This document shows positions 36,811 to 45,036 of a stretch of 64,000 nt of DNA, piece after piece (the stretch's first letter is position 1; each line of letters starts with the position of its first letter). A program made the position numbers and the translations under genes. Origin of the DNA: Sinorhizobium terangae (lineage in GTDB: Bacteria; Pseudomonadota; Alphaproteobacteria; Rhizobiales; Rhizobiaceae); contig NZ_WITC01000127.1 in the NCBI RefSeq assembly GCF_009601505.1, positions 1 to 64,000 on the forward strand. Direction: 5' to 3'. Below the pieces are notes generated by a model that was not told the DNA's origin, did not search any database, and worked only from the letters and a program-made list of their open reading frames with translations.

Positions 36811-37216
36811 CAAGAACCTTCTCTCCATCTTCCTTGACGAACGGTCCCTTGAACGCCTCGGCGGGCAGGATGTCGAGAACGGCCTCGGACGGCCGTGCCA
36901 GCCGGGTGCCCATCGGAGTGACGACGAAGGGGCGGTTGATGAGGATCGGATGCTCCAGCATTGCCGACAGGAGCTGCTCATCGGAGAGTGCCGGATCGTC
37001 CAGACCGAGCTCCGCATAGGGCGTTCCCTTCTCCCGGATGGCCTCACGGACGGAGAAGCCGGCGTCGCGGATCATCTTCGCGAGTTCCTCGCGGGTCGGC
37101 GGCGTTTTCAAGTAGTCGATGACCTTTGGCTCGATGCCGGCGTGGCGGATCAGGGCCAGTGTGTTACGCGAAGTCCCGCATGCGGGGTTGTGATAAATGG
37201 TGACGTCCATGGTCAT
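36785..37216 (-). CDS. arsC: Arsenate reductase, glutaredoxin-dependent type
   Basis: The 143-residue protein has the active-site loop [13 protein letters not shown] with Cys13 and the family segment [21 protein letters not shown], containing arsenate-contacting Arg residues. It reduces arsenate to arsenite with glutathione and glutaredoxin. The ATG at 37216 overlaps the aqpS stop by four bases. It acts with AqpS, through which the arsenite leaves the cell. Confidence 0.95.
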   Translation of the reverse strand: MTMDVTIYHNPACGTSRNTLALIRHAGIEPKVIDYLKTPPTREELAKMIRDAGFSVREAIREKGTPYAELGLDDPALSDEQLLSAMLEHPILINRPFVVTPMGTRLARPSEAVLDILPAEAFKGPFVKEDGEKVLDEEGRRIV

Positions 37217-37911
37217 TCGGCTTCCTTGACGGTTATGGGAGACACTGCCGTGTTTCGTTCGGCGAACATCCATCCGACGACGGCTGTGGCGACGAGTGCG
37301 CCGACGACTTCGGCGACTATGAAGCCCGGCACGTCCGTTGGGCGGATGCCCGAAAATGTGTTCGAGAATGCGCGGGCGACGGCGACGGCGGGGTTCGCGA
37401 ACGAGGTCGACGCCGTGAACCAGTAGGCCGCCGTGATATAGAGGCCGACCAGCCACGGAATGGCGTCGGCGCGGAAGCGCAGGCCCGCGAGGATCGTGAG
37501 GACGAGTCCGAAGGTGGCAACCGCCTCGGCGATCCACTGGCCTGTTCCCGTGCGGACCGTTTCCGACACCTGGAACAGGGGAAGGTCGAACATGGCATGG
37601 GCGATCAACGTGCCGGCGATGCCGCCCACGGCCTGGGCGAGGATGTAGAGCACGGCCGCCGTCGCCTCGATCTCGCGCCTTGCCGCAAACACCATCGTCA
37701 CGGCCGGATTGAAGTGCGCGCCGGAGATGGGGCCGAGAATGCTGATGAGGACGACGAGGATCGCGCCCGTCGGCATCGTGTTGCCGAGCAGCGAGACCGC
37801 CACGTCGTCGGAGAGACGGTCGGCCATGATCCCGGAGCCGACGACGGTCGCGACAAGAATTGCGGTGCCAAGGGCTTCCGCGGCAAGGCGGCGTTTGAGA
37901 TCGAATGCCAT
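37213..37911 (-). CDS. aqpS: Aquaglyceroporin AqpS, arsenite channel
   Basis: The 232-residue protein has six helices and two re-entrant loops with the motifs HFNPAVT and FANPAVAVAR (NPA boxes). Sinorhizobium AqpS replaces an arsenite pump: arsenite made inside flows out down its gradient. Here it sits between the two arsenate reductase genes, four bases after the low-molecular-weight type and overlapping arsC. The start at 37911 is close to the upstream stop. Confidence 0.92.
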   Translation of the reverse strand: MAFDLKRRLAAEALGTAILVATVVGSGIMADRLSDDVAVSLLGNTMPTGAILVVLISILGPISGAHFNPAVTMVFAARREIEATAAVLYILAQAVGGIAGTLIAHAMFDLPLFQVSETVRTGTGQWIAEAVATFGLVLTILAGLRFRADAIPWLVGLYITAAYWFTASTSFANPAVAVARAFSNTFSGIRPTDVPGFIVAEVVGALVATAVVGWMFAERNTAVSPITVKEAE

Positions 37912-37914
37912 GCT

Positions 37915-38424
37915 TCAGCCAGCCTTCGGAATATCGCGACCGATCTCGTCCAGCCTTCTTTGCAGGGCGAGCTTGTCGAGGCTCGTCATCGGCAGGCTGA
38001 CAAAGATCGAGATGCGGTTGTTCAGCATCCGGTAGGTCTCGGCGAAGGAAAAGTGCCGCTCGGTCTCGCTGCCCTCGGCCGCGGCCGGATCAGGCACGCC
38101 CCAGTGCGCGGTCATCGGCTGACCGGGCCAGACCGGACAGGCCTCGGCGGCGGCCCTGTCGCAAACGGTGAACACGAAATCCAGTTGCGGCGCACCGGGA
38201 ACGGCAAACTCATCCCAGGCCTTCGATCGGGCAAAGGATGTGTCGTAGTTCAGTCCCTTGAGGAGCTGCATGGCAAACGGATGCACCTCGCCCTTCGGAT
38301 GCGACCCCGCCGAGTAAGCCTTGAACCTGCCCATGCCGAGCCTGTTCAGAATGGCTTCGGCGATGATGGAGCGGGCCGAGTTGCCCGTGCACAGAAAGAG
38401 GACGTTGTAGACCCTATCGCTCAT
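37915..38424 (-). CDS. Arsenate reductase, low-molecular-weight phosphatase type
   Basis: The 169-residue protein begins with the phosphate-binding loop FLCTGNSARSIIAEA (Cys12, Arg18), and has FVFTVCDRAAAEACPVWPG with further redox cysteines, then HWGVPDPA containing the general-acid Asp. This is the thioredoxin-coupled ArsC lineage, unrelated to the glutaredoxin type encoded two genes downstream. It follows arsR by 19 bases. A protein tyrosine phosphatase role is less likely in this operon. Confidence 0.88.
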   Translation of the reverse strand: MSDRVYNVLFLCTGNSARSIIAEAILNRLGMGRFKAYSAGSHPKGEVHPFAMQLLKGLNYDTSFARSKAWDEFAVPGAPQLDFVFTVCDRAAAEACPVWPGQPMTAHWGVPDPAAAEGSETERHFSFAETYRMLNNRISIFVSLPMTSLDKLALQRRLDEIGRDIPKAG

Positions 38425-38443
38425 GTCATTCTCCCAACTTGTC

Positions 38444-38803
38444 TCATCGTGTTTGCGCCTCCTCCTTGGGAGTGCAGCATGGGGTCAGATCGGTAATCAA
38501 CGGCGCGCAGAGATTGGCGTTGCCGCCGCAGCAATCCTGCAGGAGGTAGAGCATCACGGACCGGAACCGATCGAGATCGACGCGGTAGATGATCGAGCGG
38601 CTTTGCCGCTCACCGCGAACCAACCCCGCCTGCGAAAGCGTCGCGAGATGCGCCGACATGGTGTTTTGCGGCACGTCGGCCAGTCTGGCCAGCTCACCCG
38701 CCGGCACCCCTTCGGGTTCGCGTTCGACCAGCAGGCGAAACGTCCTCAGGCGCGTCGGCTGCGCAAGGGCGGCTAGGGCAGTGATCGCTTGGTTTTCATC
38801 CAT
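38444..38803 (-). CDS. arsR: ArsR arsenic-responsive repressor
   Basis: The 119-residue protein has a winged helix (LADVPQNTMSAHLATLSQAG) and cysteines at the C-terminal side (LLQDCCGGNANLC and TPCC), the probable arsenite site, rather than the CVC of E. coli ArsR. It is the first gene of the operon. Its ATG at 38803 lies inside the operator and has no ribosome site, so translation may be leaderless. Confidence 0.88.
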   Translation of the reverse strand: MDENQAITALAALAQPTRLRTFRLLVEREPEGVPAGELARLADVPQNTMSAHLATLSQAGLVRGERQSRSIIYRVDLDRFRSVMLYLLQDCCGGNANLCAPLITDLTPCCTPKEEAQTR

Positions 38804-38837
38804 ATATCCAGAATAATGGATGCATATGGCAAGTCAA
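38801..38837 (-). promoter_or_regulatory. Promoter and ArsR operator of the arsenic operon
   Basis: On the minus strand a TTGACT (38837-38832) is followed after 16 bases by TATTCT (38815-38810), with six bases to the ATG at 38803. The overlapping inverted repeat CATATGCATCCA...TGGATATATG (38829-38801) covers the -10 region. This fits ArsR repression and transcription starting at the start codon. Confidence 0.7.
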
Positions 38838-38874
38838 TGACGCTGCCACCCTTAAACTAAAGTGAGGTCCGCGT

Positions 38875-40071
38875 TCAGCATTCCTCGGGCGGCTTGAGGT
38901 GCCGGAATTGCAGCAGCAACAGGAGGTCGTAGGTGATCTTCAGTCCGGCGCAGATGAGGAGCGGCGAGGCGCGATAGGACGCAGCAAAGAGAGCGCCCGC
39001 AAGCGCTGGGCTGGCGGCTGCGGCAAGACTGCGCGGCACCGAGGTGAAGCTTGCGGCAGCAGCGCGTTCCGCCTCTGTTACGACTGCCATCACATAGGAC
39101 GAGCGTGTCGGCACGTCCATCTGCGACAGTGCCGCTCGGATGAGCAGCAGGACAAGCACCAATGGGAGGCTCGGCGCGAATGCCGCAAGCGCCAGGGCGA
39201 TGCTGGAGGGAATGTGCGTAAACACCATGGTGTTGATGAGCCCGACCCGCTTCGATAACCACGCGGCGACGGGAAACGAGAACGCCGACAGCACGCCCGT
39301 CCAGAAGAAAAACACACCGGCTTCAAAGAGCGAGAGGTTGAACCGCTCGAACAGCCAGAGGGCGAGCAGCGACTGGACCACGAATCCGCCGGCGAATGCA
39401 TCGAGGCTGAACAGGGCTGCAAGCTTCAGGACGATGGCACGCGAGGGGCCGAGTGCCGTGGTTTTGTCGGATTCGCGGCTCGCGGGGCGAGACGGTATCC
39501 GTGCATAAAGAAGGCCGCCAAGGATGCCCACGACCGCGTAGAGAACGAACATCAGCTTGATGGCTGCCAGATGCCCCAGCGCCAGGCGCGTCATCAGGTC
39601 GGGCAGTGCCGCGGCGAGTGCGCCGACTGCGCTTGCGAGCGCGCCGACGAGGCTGTAGCGAGCGAACATCCTCGTGCGCTCGACACTCGCTACTTCGCGG
39701 GTGAGCACCGCATGCTCCAGCGGCACGAAGACGCTCACACTGCCGGCGGAGGGATTGATCGTGCCGGCAAATGCGACCACGAGCAGCAGCGCATAATCGT
39801 TGATCATGGACATGGCCACACCGCTGGCGACCATCAGGCTGGCGGCTGCCAAAAGCAGACCGCGCAGATCATGGCGGGCGCCGAGAAACCCGATGGCGAT
39901 CGTCAGGAGGGCAGAGCCAAAGAGCGATGCTGTCGCGATGACGCCGACTTGCAGCGACGAAAAGCCGAGGGCGAGCAGGTAGACTGGCAACAGGATGGCG
40001 ACGAAACCGTCGCCAAAGTCGCGCAGAGCCCGCGCTGCGAAAAGATATGTGGCCGGATGAATGCCTTGCAC
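38875..40071 (-). CDS. MFS transporter of the chromate operon
   Basis: The 398-residue protein has about 12 hydrophobic segments. The loop-2 motif is GFLGARHDLRG, and a charged loop (SRPASRESDKTT) lies mid-protein. It starts 15 bases after the chrA stop on the same strand and ends 71 bases before arsR, so it is most likely the third gene of a chrB-chrA-MFS unit. The substrate is unknown; metal or sulfate-linked export is inference. Confidence 0.8.
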   Translation of the reverse strand: MQGIHPATYLFAARALRDFGDGFVAILLPVYLLALGFSSLQVGVIATASLFGSALLTIAIGFLGARHDLRGLLLAAASLMVASGVAMSMINDYALLLVVAFAGTINPSAGSVSVFVPLEHAVLTREVASVERTRMFARYSLVGALASAVGALAAALPDLMTRLALGHLAAIKLMFVLYAVVGILGGLLYARIPSRPASRESDKTTALGPSRAIVLKLAALFSLDAFAGGFVVQSLLALWLFERFNLSLFEAGVFFFWTGVLSAFSFPVAAWLSKRVGLINTMVFTHIPSSIALALAAFAPSLPLVLVLLLIRAALSQMDVPTRSSYVMAVVTEAERAAAASFTSVPRSLAAAASPALAGALFAASYRASPLLICAGLKITYDLLLLLQFRHLKPPEEC

Positions 40072-40086
40072 CGGAGTAGCTCCGCT

Positions 40087-41499
40087 CTAAACCCACCCCA
40101 TCAGCAATCCACAGAAGAGGCCGGTGAGGGAAGAGCCGGCCAAGACCGTCAGCATGCCTATGTTGAAGCGGAACACTGCGACCATCGCCGCGAGCGTCAG
40201 GATCAGCGATGCCACGTTGACGGAACTCAGGACCGGAACGTCGATCGTCATGCCGAGCCAATGCGCTTCATAGAGTTCGCGAAACAGCACGTGCAAGGCG
40301 AACCAGACCGCCAGGTTGAGGATGACGCCGACGACCGCGGCCGTGATCGCGGCCAGTGCGGCCGACAGAGCCTTGTTGCTGCGCATCGTCTCCATGAAGG
40401 GTGCGCCAAGGAAAATCCAGAGAAAGCAGGGCACGAAGGTCACCCAGGTCGTCAGCAGTCCACCCAACGTGCCGGCAAGCAAAGGATTGAGGGAACCCGG
40501 CTCCCGGTAAGCGCCCATGAACCCAACGAACTGCGTCACCATGATCAGCGGGCCGGGCGTTGTCTCCGCCATGCCGAGACCGTCAAGCATCTCGCCGGGC
40601 TTCAGCCAATGATAGTGCTCGACCGCCTGCTGGGCGACGTAGGAGAGAACGGCGTAGGCGCCGCCGAAGGTGACCATGGCCATCTTGGAAAAGAAGATCG
40701 AGATGTCCGTGAAGACGTTGCCCTGTCCCAGAAATACCAACAGGGCGAAAACGGGCCCGCCCCAGAGCAGCAGTCCGACCGCGGCGACCTTGAGCGGCCA
40801 GCTCATCGGTGGGCGGGCGTGGGGCGGAATCTCTTCGCCAAGTGCGCTGTCGACGTCGGCGACCTGTCTGCCGCCGACCTTGCCGTGGCCATTGCTCGCA
40901 AGAAACGCCGCCCAGCCGGCCCGGCCGCCAAAATAGCCGATGACGCCCGCGGCCAGCACGACCATGGGGAAGGGGGCACGGAACAGGAAAAGCGCGATGA
41001 ATGCCCCGGCGGCGAGCGCCAGCATGACGTTGTTCTTGAGCGCCCGCCGGCCGATGCGAATGACCGCCTCGAGCACGATTGCCAGAACCGCGGCCTTCAA
41101 TCCGAAGAACAGCGCCTGGACGGCTCCGACATTTCCGAAGATGGCGTAGATCCAGCTTAACGCCATGATGGCGACGGCGCCGGGAAGCACGAAAAGGGTC
41201 CCGGCGACCAGCCCGCCCTTGGTCTTGTGCAGGAGCCAGCCGATATAGATCGCAAGCTGCTGCGCCTCCGGCCCCGGCAGCAGCGTGCAGTAATTGAGCG
41301 CGTGCAGGAACCGCGTTTCGCCGATCCAGCACTTCTCCTCGACGATGATGCGATGCATTATCGCAATCTGCCCGGCGGGGCCGCCGAAGCTCAAGGCAGC
41401 CACGCGCGCCCAGACGCGGAGCGCCTCGGAGAAGGAAATACCGTGGCTCAACTGGTGCTCAGATGCGGGGCTGGTGTTTCGCAGAATCCCGGTCAACAT
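40087..41499 (-). CDS. chrA: Chromate transporter ChrA
   Basis: The 470-residue protein is a two-domain long-chain CHR transporter. Each half has a variant of the motif FGGPAGQIA (first half) and FGGAYAVLSYV with TPGPLI (second half). It exports chromate, driven by the proton gradient. The ATG at 41499 overlaps the chrB stop (TGATG). The length is within or slightly above the usual 400-450. Confidence 0.92.
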   Translation of the reverse strand: MLTGILRNTSPASEHQLSHGISFSEALRVWARVAALSFGGPAGQIAIMHRIIVEEKCWIGETRFLHALNYCTLLPGPEAQQLAIYIGWLLHKTKGGLVAGTLFVLPGAVAIMALSWIYAIFGNVGAVQALFFGLKAAVLAIVLEAVIRIGRRALKNNVMLALAAGAFIALFLFRAPFPMVVLAAGVIGYFGGRAGWAAFLASNGHGKVGGRQVADVDSALGEEIPPHARPPMSWPLKVAAVGLLLWGGPVFALLVFLGQGNVFTDISIFFSKMAMVTFGGAYAVLSYVAQQAVEHYHWLKPGEMLDGLGMAETTPGPLIMVTQFVGFMGAYREPGSLNPLLAGTLGGLLTTWVTFVPCFLWIFLGAPFMETMRSNKALSAALAAITAAVVGVILNLAVWFALHVLFRELYEAHWLGMTIDVPVLSSVNVASLILTLAAMVAVFRFNIGMLTVLAGSSLTGLFCGLLMGWV

Positions 41500-42314
41500 C
41501 ACGCTCCCTTTTTCGGCCAGTTGTGCGTTTCGTCGGTGGCGTCGCGGCACCAGCGGTAAAACGCGTCGTAAAGAAGCAGGCCTGCCTCAAGTTGTTCATT
41601 GTCGTCCGCGTACATACGCGACAGGCCGAGCGATGCGGCAAGAAGGCCGGGAGCTTGCGGTGAGAGGTCCAGGCGCGCCGTGTCGGCGCCGCGCACAATC
41701 GTTGCAAGGTGGAGCAGGGGATCCGTCGCAAGCCCGAACTCCTCAACCATCACATCGAACGTACAGAGTTCGCCGCGATGGCTCAAGCGGATCGGGGCGT
41801 CGATGTCGAACGGCGTCGCCTGGAAGCGATCCGCGACCGCCTCGACTTCCGATGGGGCAACGAACAGGAACACCGCGTTGGGATCGATGAAGCGTCGGAT
41901 GAGCCAAGGGCAGGCAATCCGGTCGATCTTCGGCCGCGATCGTGTCACCCAGACGGTGCGCCCCTGTTCATCGCGCTTGGGCAAGACGGAGGCGGGAACC
42001 GCCGGGTATCCGGACCCGGCCCAGGCTTCGAAGCCGCCCTCGAGCACATCGGCTTTAATGCCGGCGTGGCGGAGCCAGGCGGCAATGCCGTGACTGAGCT
42101 TCTTGCCGCGATGGCAGATGACAATCACCGACTGACCGTAGAGGTCATCGATCCAGAGCTGCAATTCGCGGTAATCGCGCCGGACCGAGCCGGGGACCAG
42201 CCGCGGATCGGCTGCGAAATCCTCGTCGGTGCGCACATCGATAAGAGCCGGGCATTTCGGGGTGCCGATAAGGCGGGCAAGCTTTTCGGATGAAATTTCG
42301 AGAAGTGACGGCAT
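41499..42314 (-). CDS. chrB: ChrB-type regulator with N-terminal rhodanese domain
   Basis: The 271-residue protein has an N-terminal rhodanese domain (about residues 12-110) with the active-site loop VICHRGKKLSHG (Cys nucleophile present), and a C-terminal ChrB/chromate-resistance domain (VTRSRPKIDRIACPWLIRRF, then the MVEEFGL region). Classic ChrB regulators have a different N-terminal part; the rhodanese-ChrB form is a known variant. It precedes chrA and overlaps it, as expected for a chromate sensor. The ATG follows CGGAGGA. Confidence 0.85.
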   Translation of the reverse strand: MPSLLEISSEKLARLIGTPKCPALIDVRTDEDFAADPRLVPGSVRRDYRELQLWIDDLYGQSVIVICHRGKKLSHGIAAWLRHAGIKADVLEGGFEAWAGSGYPAVPASVLPKRDEQGRTVWVTRSRPKIDRIACPWLIRRFIDPNAVFLFVAPSEVEAVADRFQATPFDIDAPIRLSHRGELCTFDVMVEEFGLATDPLLHLATIVRGADTARLDLSPQAPGLLAASLGLSRMYADDNEQLEAGLLLYDAFYRWCRDATDETHNWPKKGA

Positions 42315-42451
42315 GGCGCGTCCTCCGTCTAGCGGTTGATCGGACGCGATGCTTCGGCTGTCGCCTCGTGGGGTGATCGCAACCCCATGCGGGGTGTTTT
42401 CCGCTCTTCAGCCGGCGCTGTCAAGCAAGATAGCCGCAAAGCATCCCGCGA

Positions 42452-43024
42452 TCAGAGCGCGTCGCGCTCGGTGCGCAGGTTGGAGACGACGCGCCGATTC
42501 TGAACCTGGCAGGAGCGGTCCGTGCAGTCACGAACCTCGCGGTCGTTGCCGTAACCCTTGGCCCACAGGCGGTTGGCATCTACGCCCTTCGAGACGAGAT
42601 AGGCCATCACCGCGTCGGCGCGTTTCTGCGACAGCGTTTCCATGTTTGACGCGGACCCGGAATCGTCGGCAAATCCCTGCAGCTTGACCAGCCAACGCGG
42701 GTTGCTGTTGAGCCAGATGGCTTGCTTGTCCAACGTCGCCATGGCGACGGAATCGAGCGCGGACGAGTCCTTCGTGAAGTAGGTCCGCCGGCCGACATTC
42801 AGGATGAAGTCCTCTTCGCTGCCGGCCACGACATTTTCGAAACCGGGCGCCGGATCGTTGGTCTGTCCGGTGATCGGCGCCGCGGTCGGCTCTTCCAACG
42901 CGGCGATTTCAGTGGTGGTGTTGCAGGCGGCGAGCGTCAGAAGCATGGCCGCGGCGGCGAGCAGCCTCGTGCATCCGGTCAAAGCAGACATCAGCGTGAT
43001 ATTCCTCATTCGACCGGGCCTCAT
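42452..43024 (-). CDS. OmpA-family lipoprotein
   Basis: The 190-residue protein has a lipoprotein signal ending LTLAAC and a C-terminal OmpA-like peptidoglycan-binding domain (KLQGFADDSGSASNMETLSQ, then the RADAVMAYLVSKGV repeat). It is Pal-like but without tol genes nearby. The ATG at 43024 overlaps the upstream L,D-transpeptidase stop by four bases; one at 43009 (MRNITLMSAL) would also fit. It links outer membrane and murein, together with its neighbour (inference). Confidence 0.85.
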   Translation of the reverse strand: MRPGRMRNITLMSALTGCTRLLAAAAMLLTLAACNTTTEIAALEEPTAAPITGQTNDPAPGFENVVAGSEEDFILNVGRRTYFTKDSSALDSVAMATLDKQAIWLNSNPRWLVKLQGFADDSGSASNMETLSQKRADAVMAYLVSKGVDANRLWAKGYGNDREVRDCTDRSCQVQNRRVVSNLRTERDAL

Positions 43025-43695
43025 TCGACCGCAGTTGCCTGGCTGACCTCAGCGGCACTTTCGGCCTGGTCGGCAATGTGCGGCAGCACTTGCACCGCGG
43101 TGCCGATGGGGCAGCGCTGATAAAGATCGATTGCATCTTCGTTGAACATGCGGATGCAACCGCTGGAGGCATCCCTGCCGATGCTGCCCGGCTCCAGCGT
43201 CCCATGCAAGCGATAGCCGGTATCTACACCATCGCGAAGCAGGTACATGGCGCGCGGGCCAAGCGGATTCTTCGGCGAGCCTCCCTCGACCGATTCAGGC
43301 AGTTCGGGGTGGCGCTCACGCATCTCTGGCGGCGGCGTCCAGCGTGGCCAGAGCGACTTCCGATCGATCGTGGCGCGGCCATACCATTTGAAGCCCTCGC
43401 GGCCGACACCGACGCCGTAGCGGATGGCGGTCTTGTTCTCCATGATCAGGTAGAGAAAATGGTGCCTGGTATCGACAACGACTGTGCCGATCGGCTCACT
43501 GCTGAAATATTTGACAACCTGGCGGCGCCACTTCTTGTCGATCTTGGCAAAGTTGGTGCTTCGGTACGTCACACCATTGTCGACGGCGGTGCCGGAAAAA
43601 TAGGAAGACGCCGCTGCGAGTGTGGGTTTCTGGATCGTTACGGTCCCAAGTGACGCCAACCCACCAAGCACAATATCCCTGCGCGTCCACTCCAT
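43021..43695 (-). CDS. Tat-exported L,D-transpeptidase
   Basis: The 224-residue protein begins MEWTRRDIVLGGLASLG, a twin-arginine signal, and carries a YkuD domain with HGTLEPGSIG and the catalytic DASSGCIRMFNEDAI. The usual His before Gly-Cys is Ser here (SSGC), as in many alphaproteobacterial ErfK-type enzymes. The ATG at 43695 follows GAGGGGGAT. It overlaps the OmpA lipoprotein gene, so the two envelope functions are coupled. Confidence 0.88.
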   Translation of the reverse strand: MEWTRRDIVLGGLASLGTVTIQKPTLAAASSYFSGTAVDNGVTYRSTNFAKIDKKWRRQVVKYFSSEPIGTVVVDTRHHFLYLIMENKTAIRYGVGVGREGFKWYGRATIDRKSLWPRWTPPPEMRERHPELPESVEGGSPKNPLGPRAMYLLRDGVDTGYRLHGTLEPGSIGRDASSGCIRMFNEDAIDLYQRCPIGTAVQVLPHIADQAESAAEVSQATAVE

Positions 43696-43809
43696 CGGCC
43701 ATATCCCCCTCAAAAGCCAAGCAGCGAAGTGGCAGTAAATCAGATTTTTCATTTGCCACAACATAAAATTGCGGGGCTTTGGGGGGGTAAGCGAGGCGAA
43801 CGAATGATG

Positions 43810-44049
43810 TCAGCGCAGCTTCTTGATTTTGGCCTCCTCGACAGCGGCAATGAAGGATGCGCGGGCCTGCTCCCACGGATAGATGCCGAACATTGCATCG
43901 GTGCACTGATTGAGCGCGGTCAGGTAAGCGGCTCCCTGTTCGATGGTCCAATGCTCATTGAGCAGGCGAACCGCATGAGCTGGCGTCCAGACGATCTCGA
44001 CTCGCTCGCCCAATTGGACGATGACGGCTTCTCCCCAGTTTTCGTTCAT
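43810..44049 (-). CDS. DUF982 protein
   Basis: The 79-residue protein has the family pattern VWTPAHAVRLLNEHWTIEQG, then AMFGIYPWEQARASFIAAVE. DUF982 genes are numerous in Sinorhizobium and their function is unknown. The ATG follows TTGAGGC. Confidence 0.88.
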   Translation of the reverse strand: MNENWGEAVIVQLGERVEIVWTPAHAVRLLNEHWTIEQGAAYLTALNQCTDAMFGIYPWEQARASFIAAVEEAKIKKLR

Positions 44050-44594
44050 TGCCTCAACTCTGCGGTCAATGCGGGCCTAACCGTACACGCAGGCAATGGT
44101 TCCTGCGAACCGGAGTGTCCTGACGATAAAGTCACTAGCGCAGCCTCCTACTCGAAGGCAGGCGCAACCGTAGCCTTCGCAACTGTGGCCGCGGTCCAGA
44201 GCACGCCAGCCCAGCCGGCAGAAGGCGGAGCAGCGAGGCCCCAATCCAGAAGGCGAGCATCGTCGCGCTCACCTTCCGAAAGTTACTCGGCAGTCGGAGG
44301 GAGGGTCTCGGAGGACTCGCCCGCATGCGAGCCGAAGGGGGCCCGCTCTGGGAAAAAGCCAGGAAATTGACAGCGGTACGGTGGGTTTTCCTTTATTATG
44401 ACAATAACAATTGTGATACTTTGATGACAGGCAGCCGGCGCATGCGTTTGGGGGGCTGCCGCGGAGAATGTCCTGCTCCGAAGGGGGGAAGATCATTTGG
44501 GCTGATGCTGGCTCGGCAGATTTGCCGATAGGGAGGCTTGTCTCGTCAGCGATTACCATCGAAGCGTTAGAGGGGGCGGAAAGGGAGACCTGAC
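44050..44594. other. Intergenic region upstream of the DUF5132 gene
   Basis: About 545 bases, locally AT-rich at 44385-44430, with no supported gene in either direction. It contains the promoter of the gene at 44595. No clear FixK/FNR box or metal-regulator operator was seen. Confidence 0.5.
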
Positions 44595-44873
44595 ATGGCT
44601 TTACTCGAAGACGCATTGAAAGGTAACGTCCTCACCAGCGTTGCCGTCGGCGTTGGCGCACTGATGCTCGCGCCGATCGTTGTTCCCATAGCAAGACCGA
44701 TGATCAAGGCCGTCATCAAGGCCGGCCTGGTTGCCTATGATCAGGGCCGGATTGCTGCGGCTGAACTCGGCGAAGGCTACGAAGATCTCGTGGCTGAAGC
44801 GCGTGCCGAAATGGGGAGTCCCAACGGTGGGACGGAGCCCGCTAAACGTCCGGCGGCGAAATCAACATCGTAA
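44595..44873 (+). CDS. DUF5132 small membrane-associated protein
   Basis: The 92-residue protein begins MALLEDALKGNVLTSVAVGV and has one hydrophobic segment (VGVGALMLAPIVVPIARPMI) followed by an amphipathic helix and a polar tail, the DUF5132 pattern. The ATG follows AGGGAG. Relatives are often found near P-type ATPases and HMA-like-domain proteins, as here, where such genes follow at 45037, 48499 and 50862. Function unknown; membrane assembly is inference. Confidence 0.7.
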   Translation: MALLEDALKGNVLTSVAVGVGALMLAPIVVPIARPMIKAVIKAGLVAYDQGRIAAAELGEGYEDLVAEARAEMGSPNGGTEPAKRPAAKSTS

Positions 44874-44921
44874 CGGCGAAAAGCAGAGACAGACACGTAA
44901 TCACCACATCGCCGGCAGCCT

Positions 44922-45010
44922 GCCGCATGTTTCTTGAATCGTAGCCGGTTCACCGACATGCAGCAATTCAACTTGCTACAGCGCCCATCCGATAAGACGC
45001 GCGGTGCTAG
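44922..45010 (-). repeat. RIME-like palindromic element (degenerate, reverse orientation)
   Basis: GCATGTTTCTTGAATCG...CGACATGCAG, linker AATTCAACTTGCTACAG and GATAAGACGCGCGGTGCTAG are present. It lies directly upstream of the P-type ATPase gene and may supply part of its leader. Confidence 0.75.
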
Positions 45011-45036
45011 AGAAGCTGCCGGCGAGGGACGGTCGT

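Noticed and set aside
39571-41160. Long open frame (over 500 codons) on the + strand opposite chrA and the MFS gene
   Set aside because: Its composition is rich in His, Gln, Arg and Asp without a known domain, as expected from the antisense of GC-rich membrane-protein genes; the minus-strand genes have clear families.
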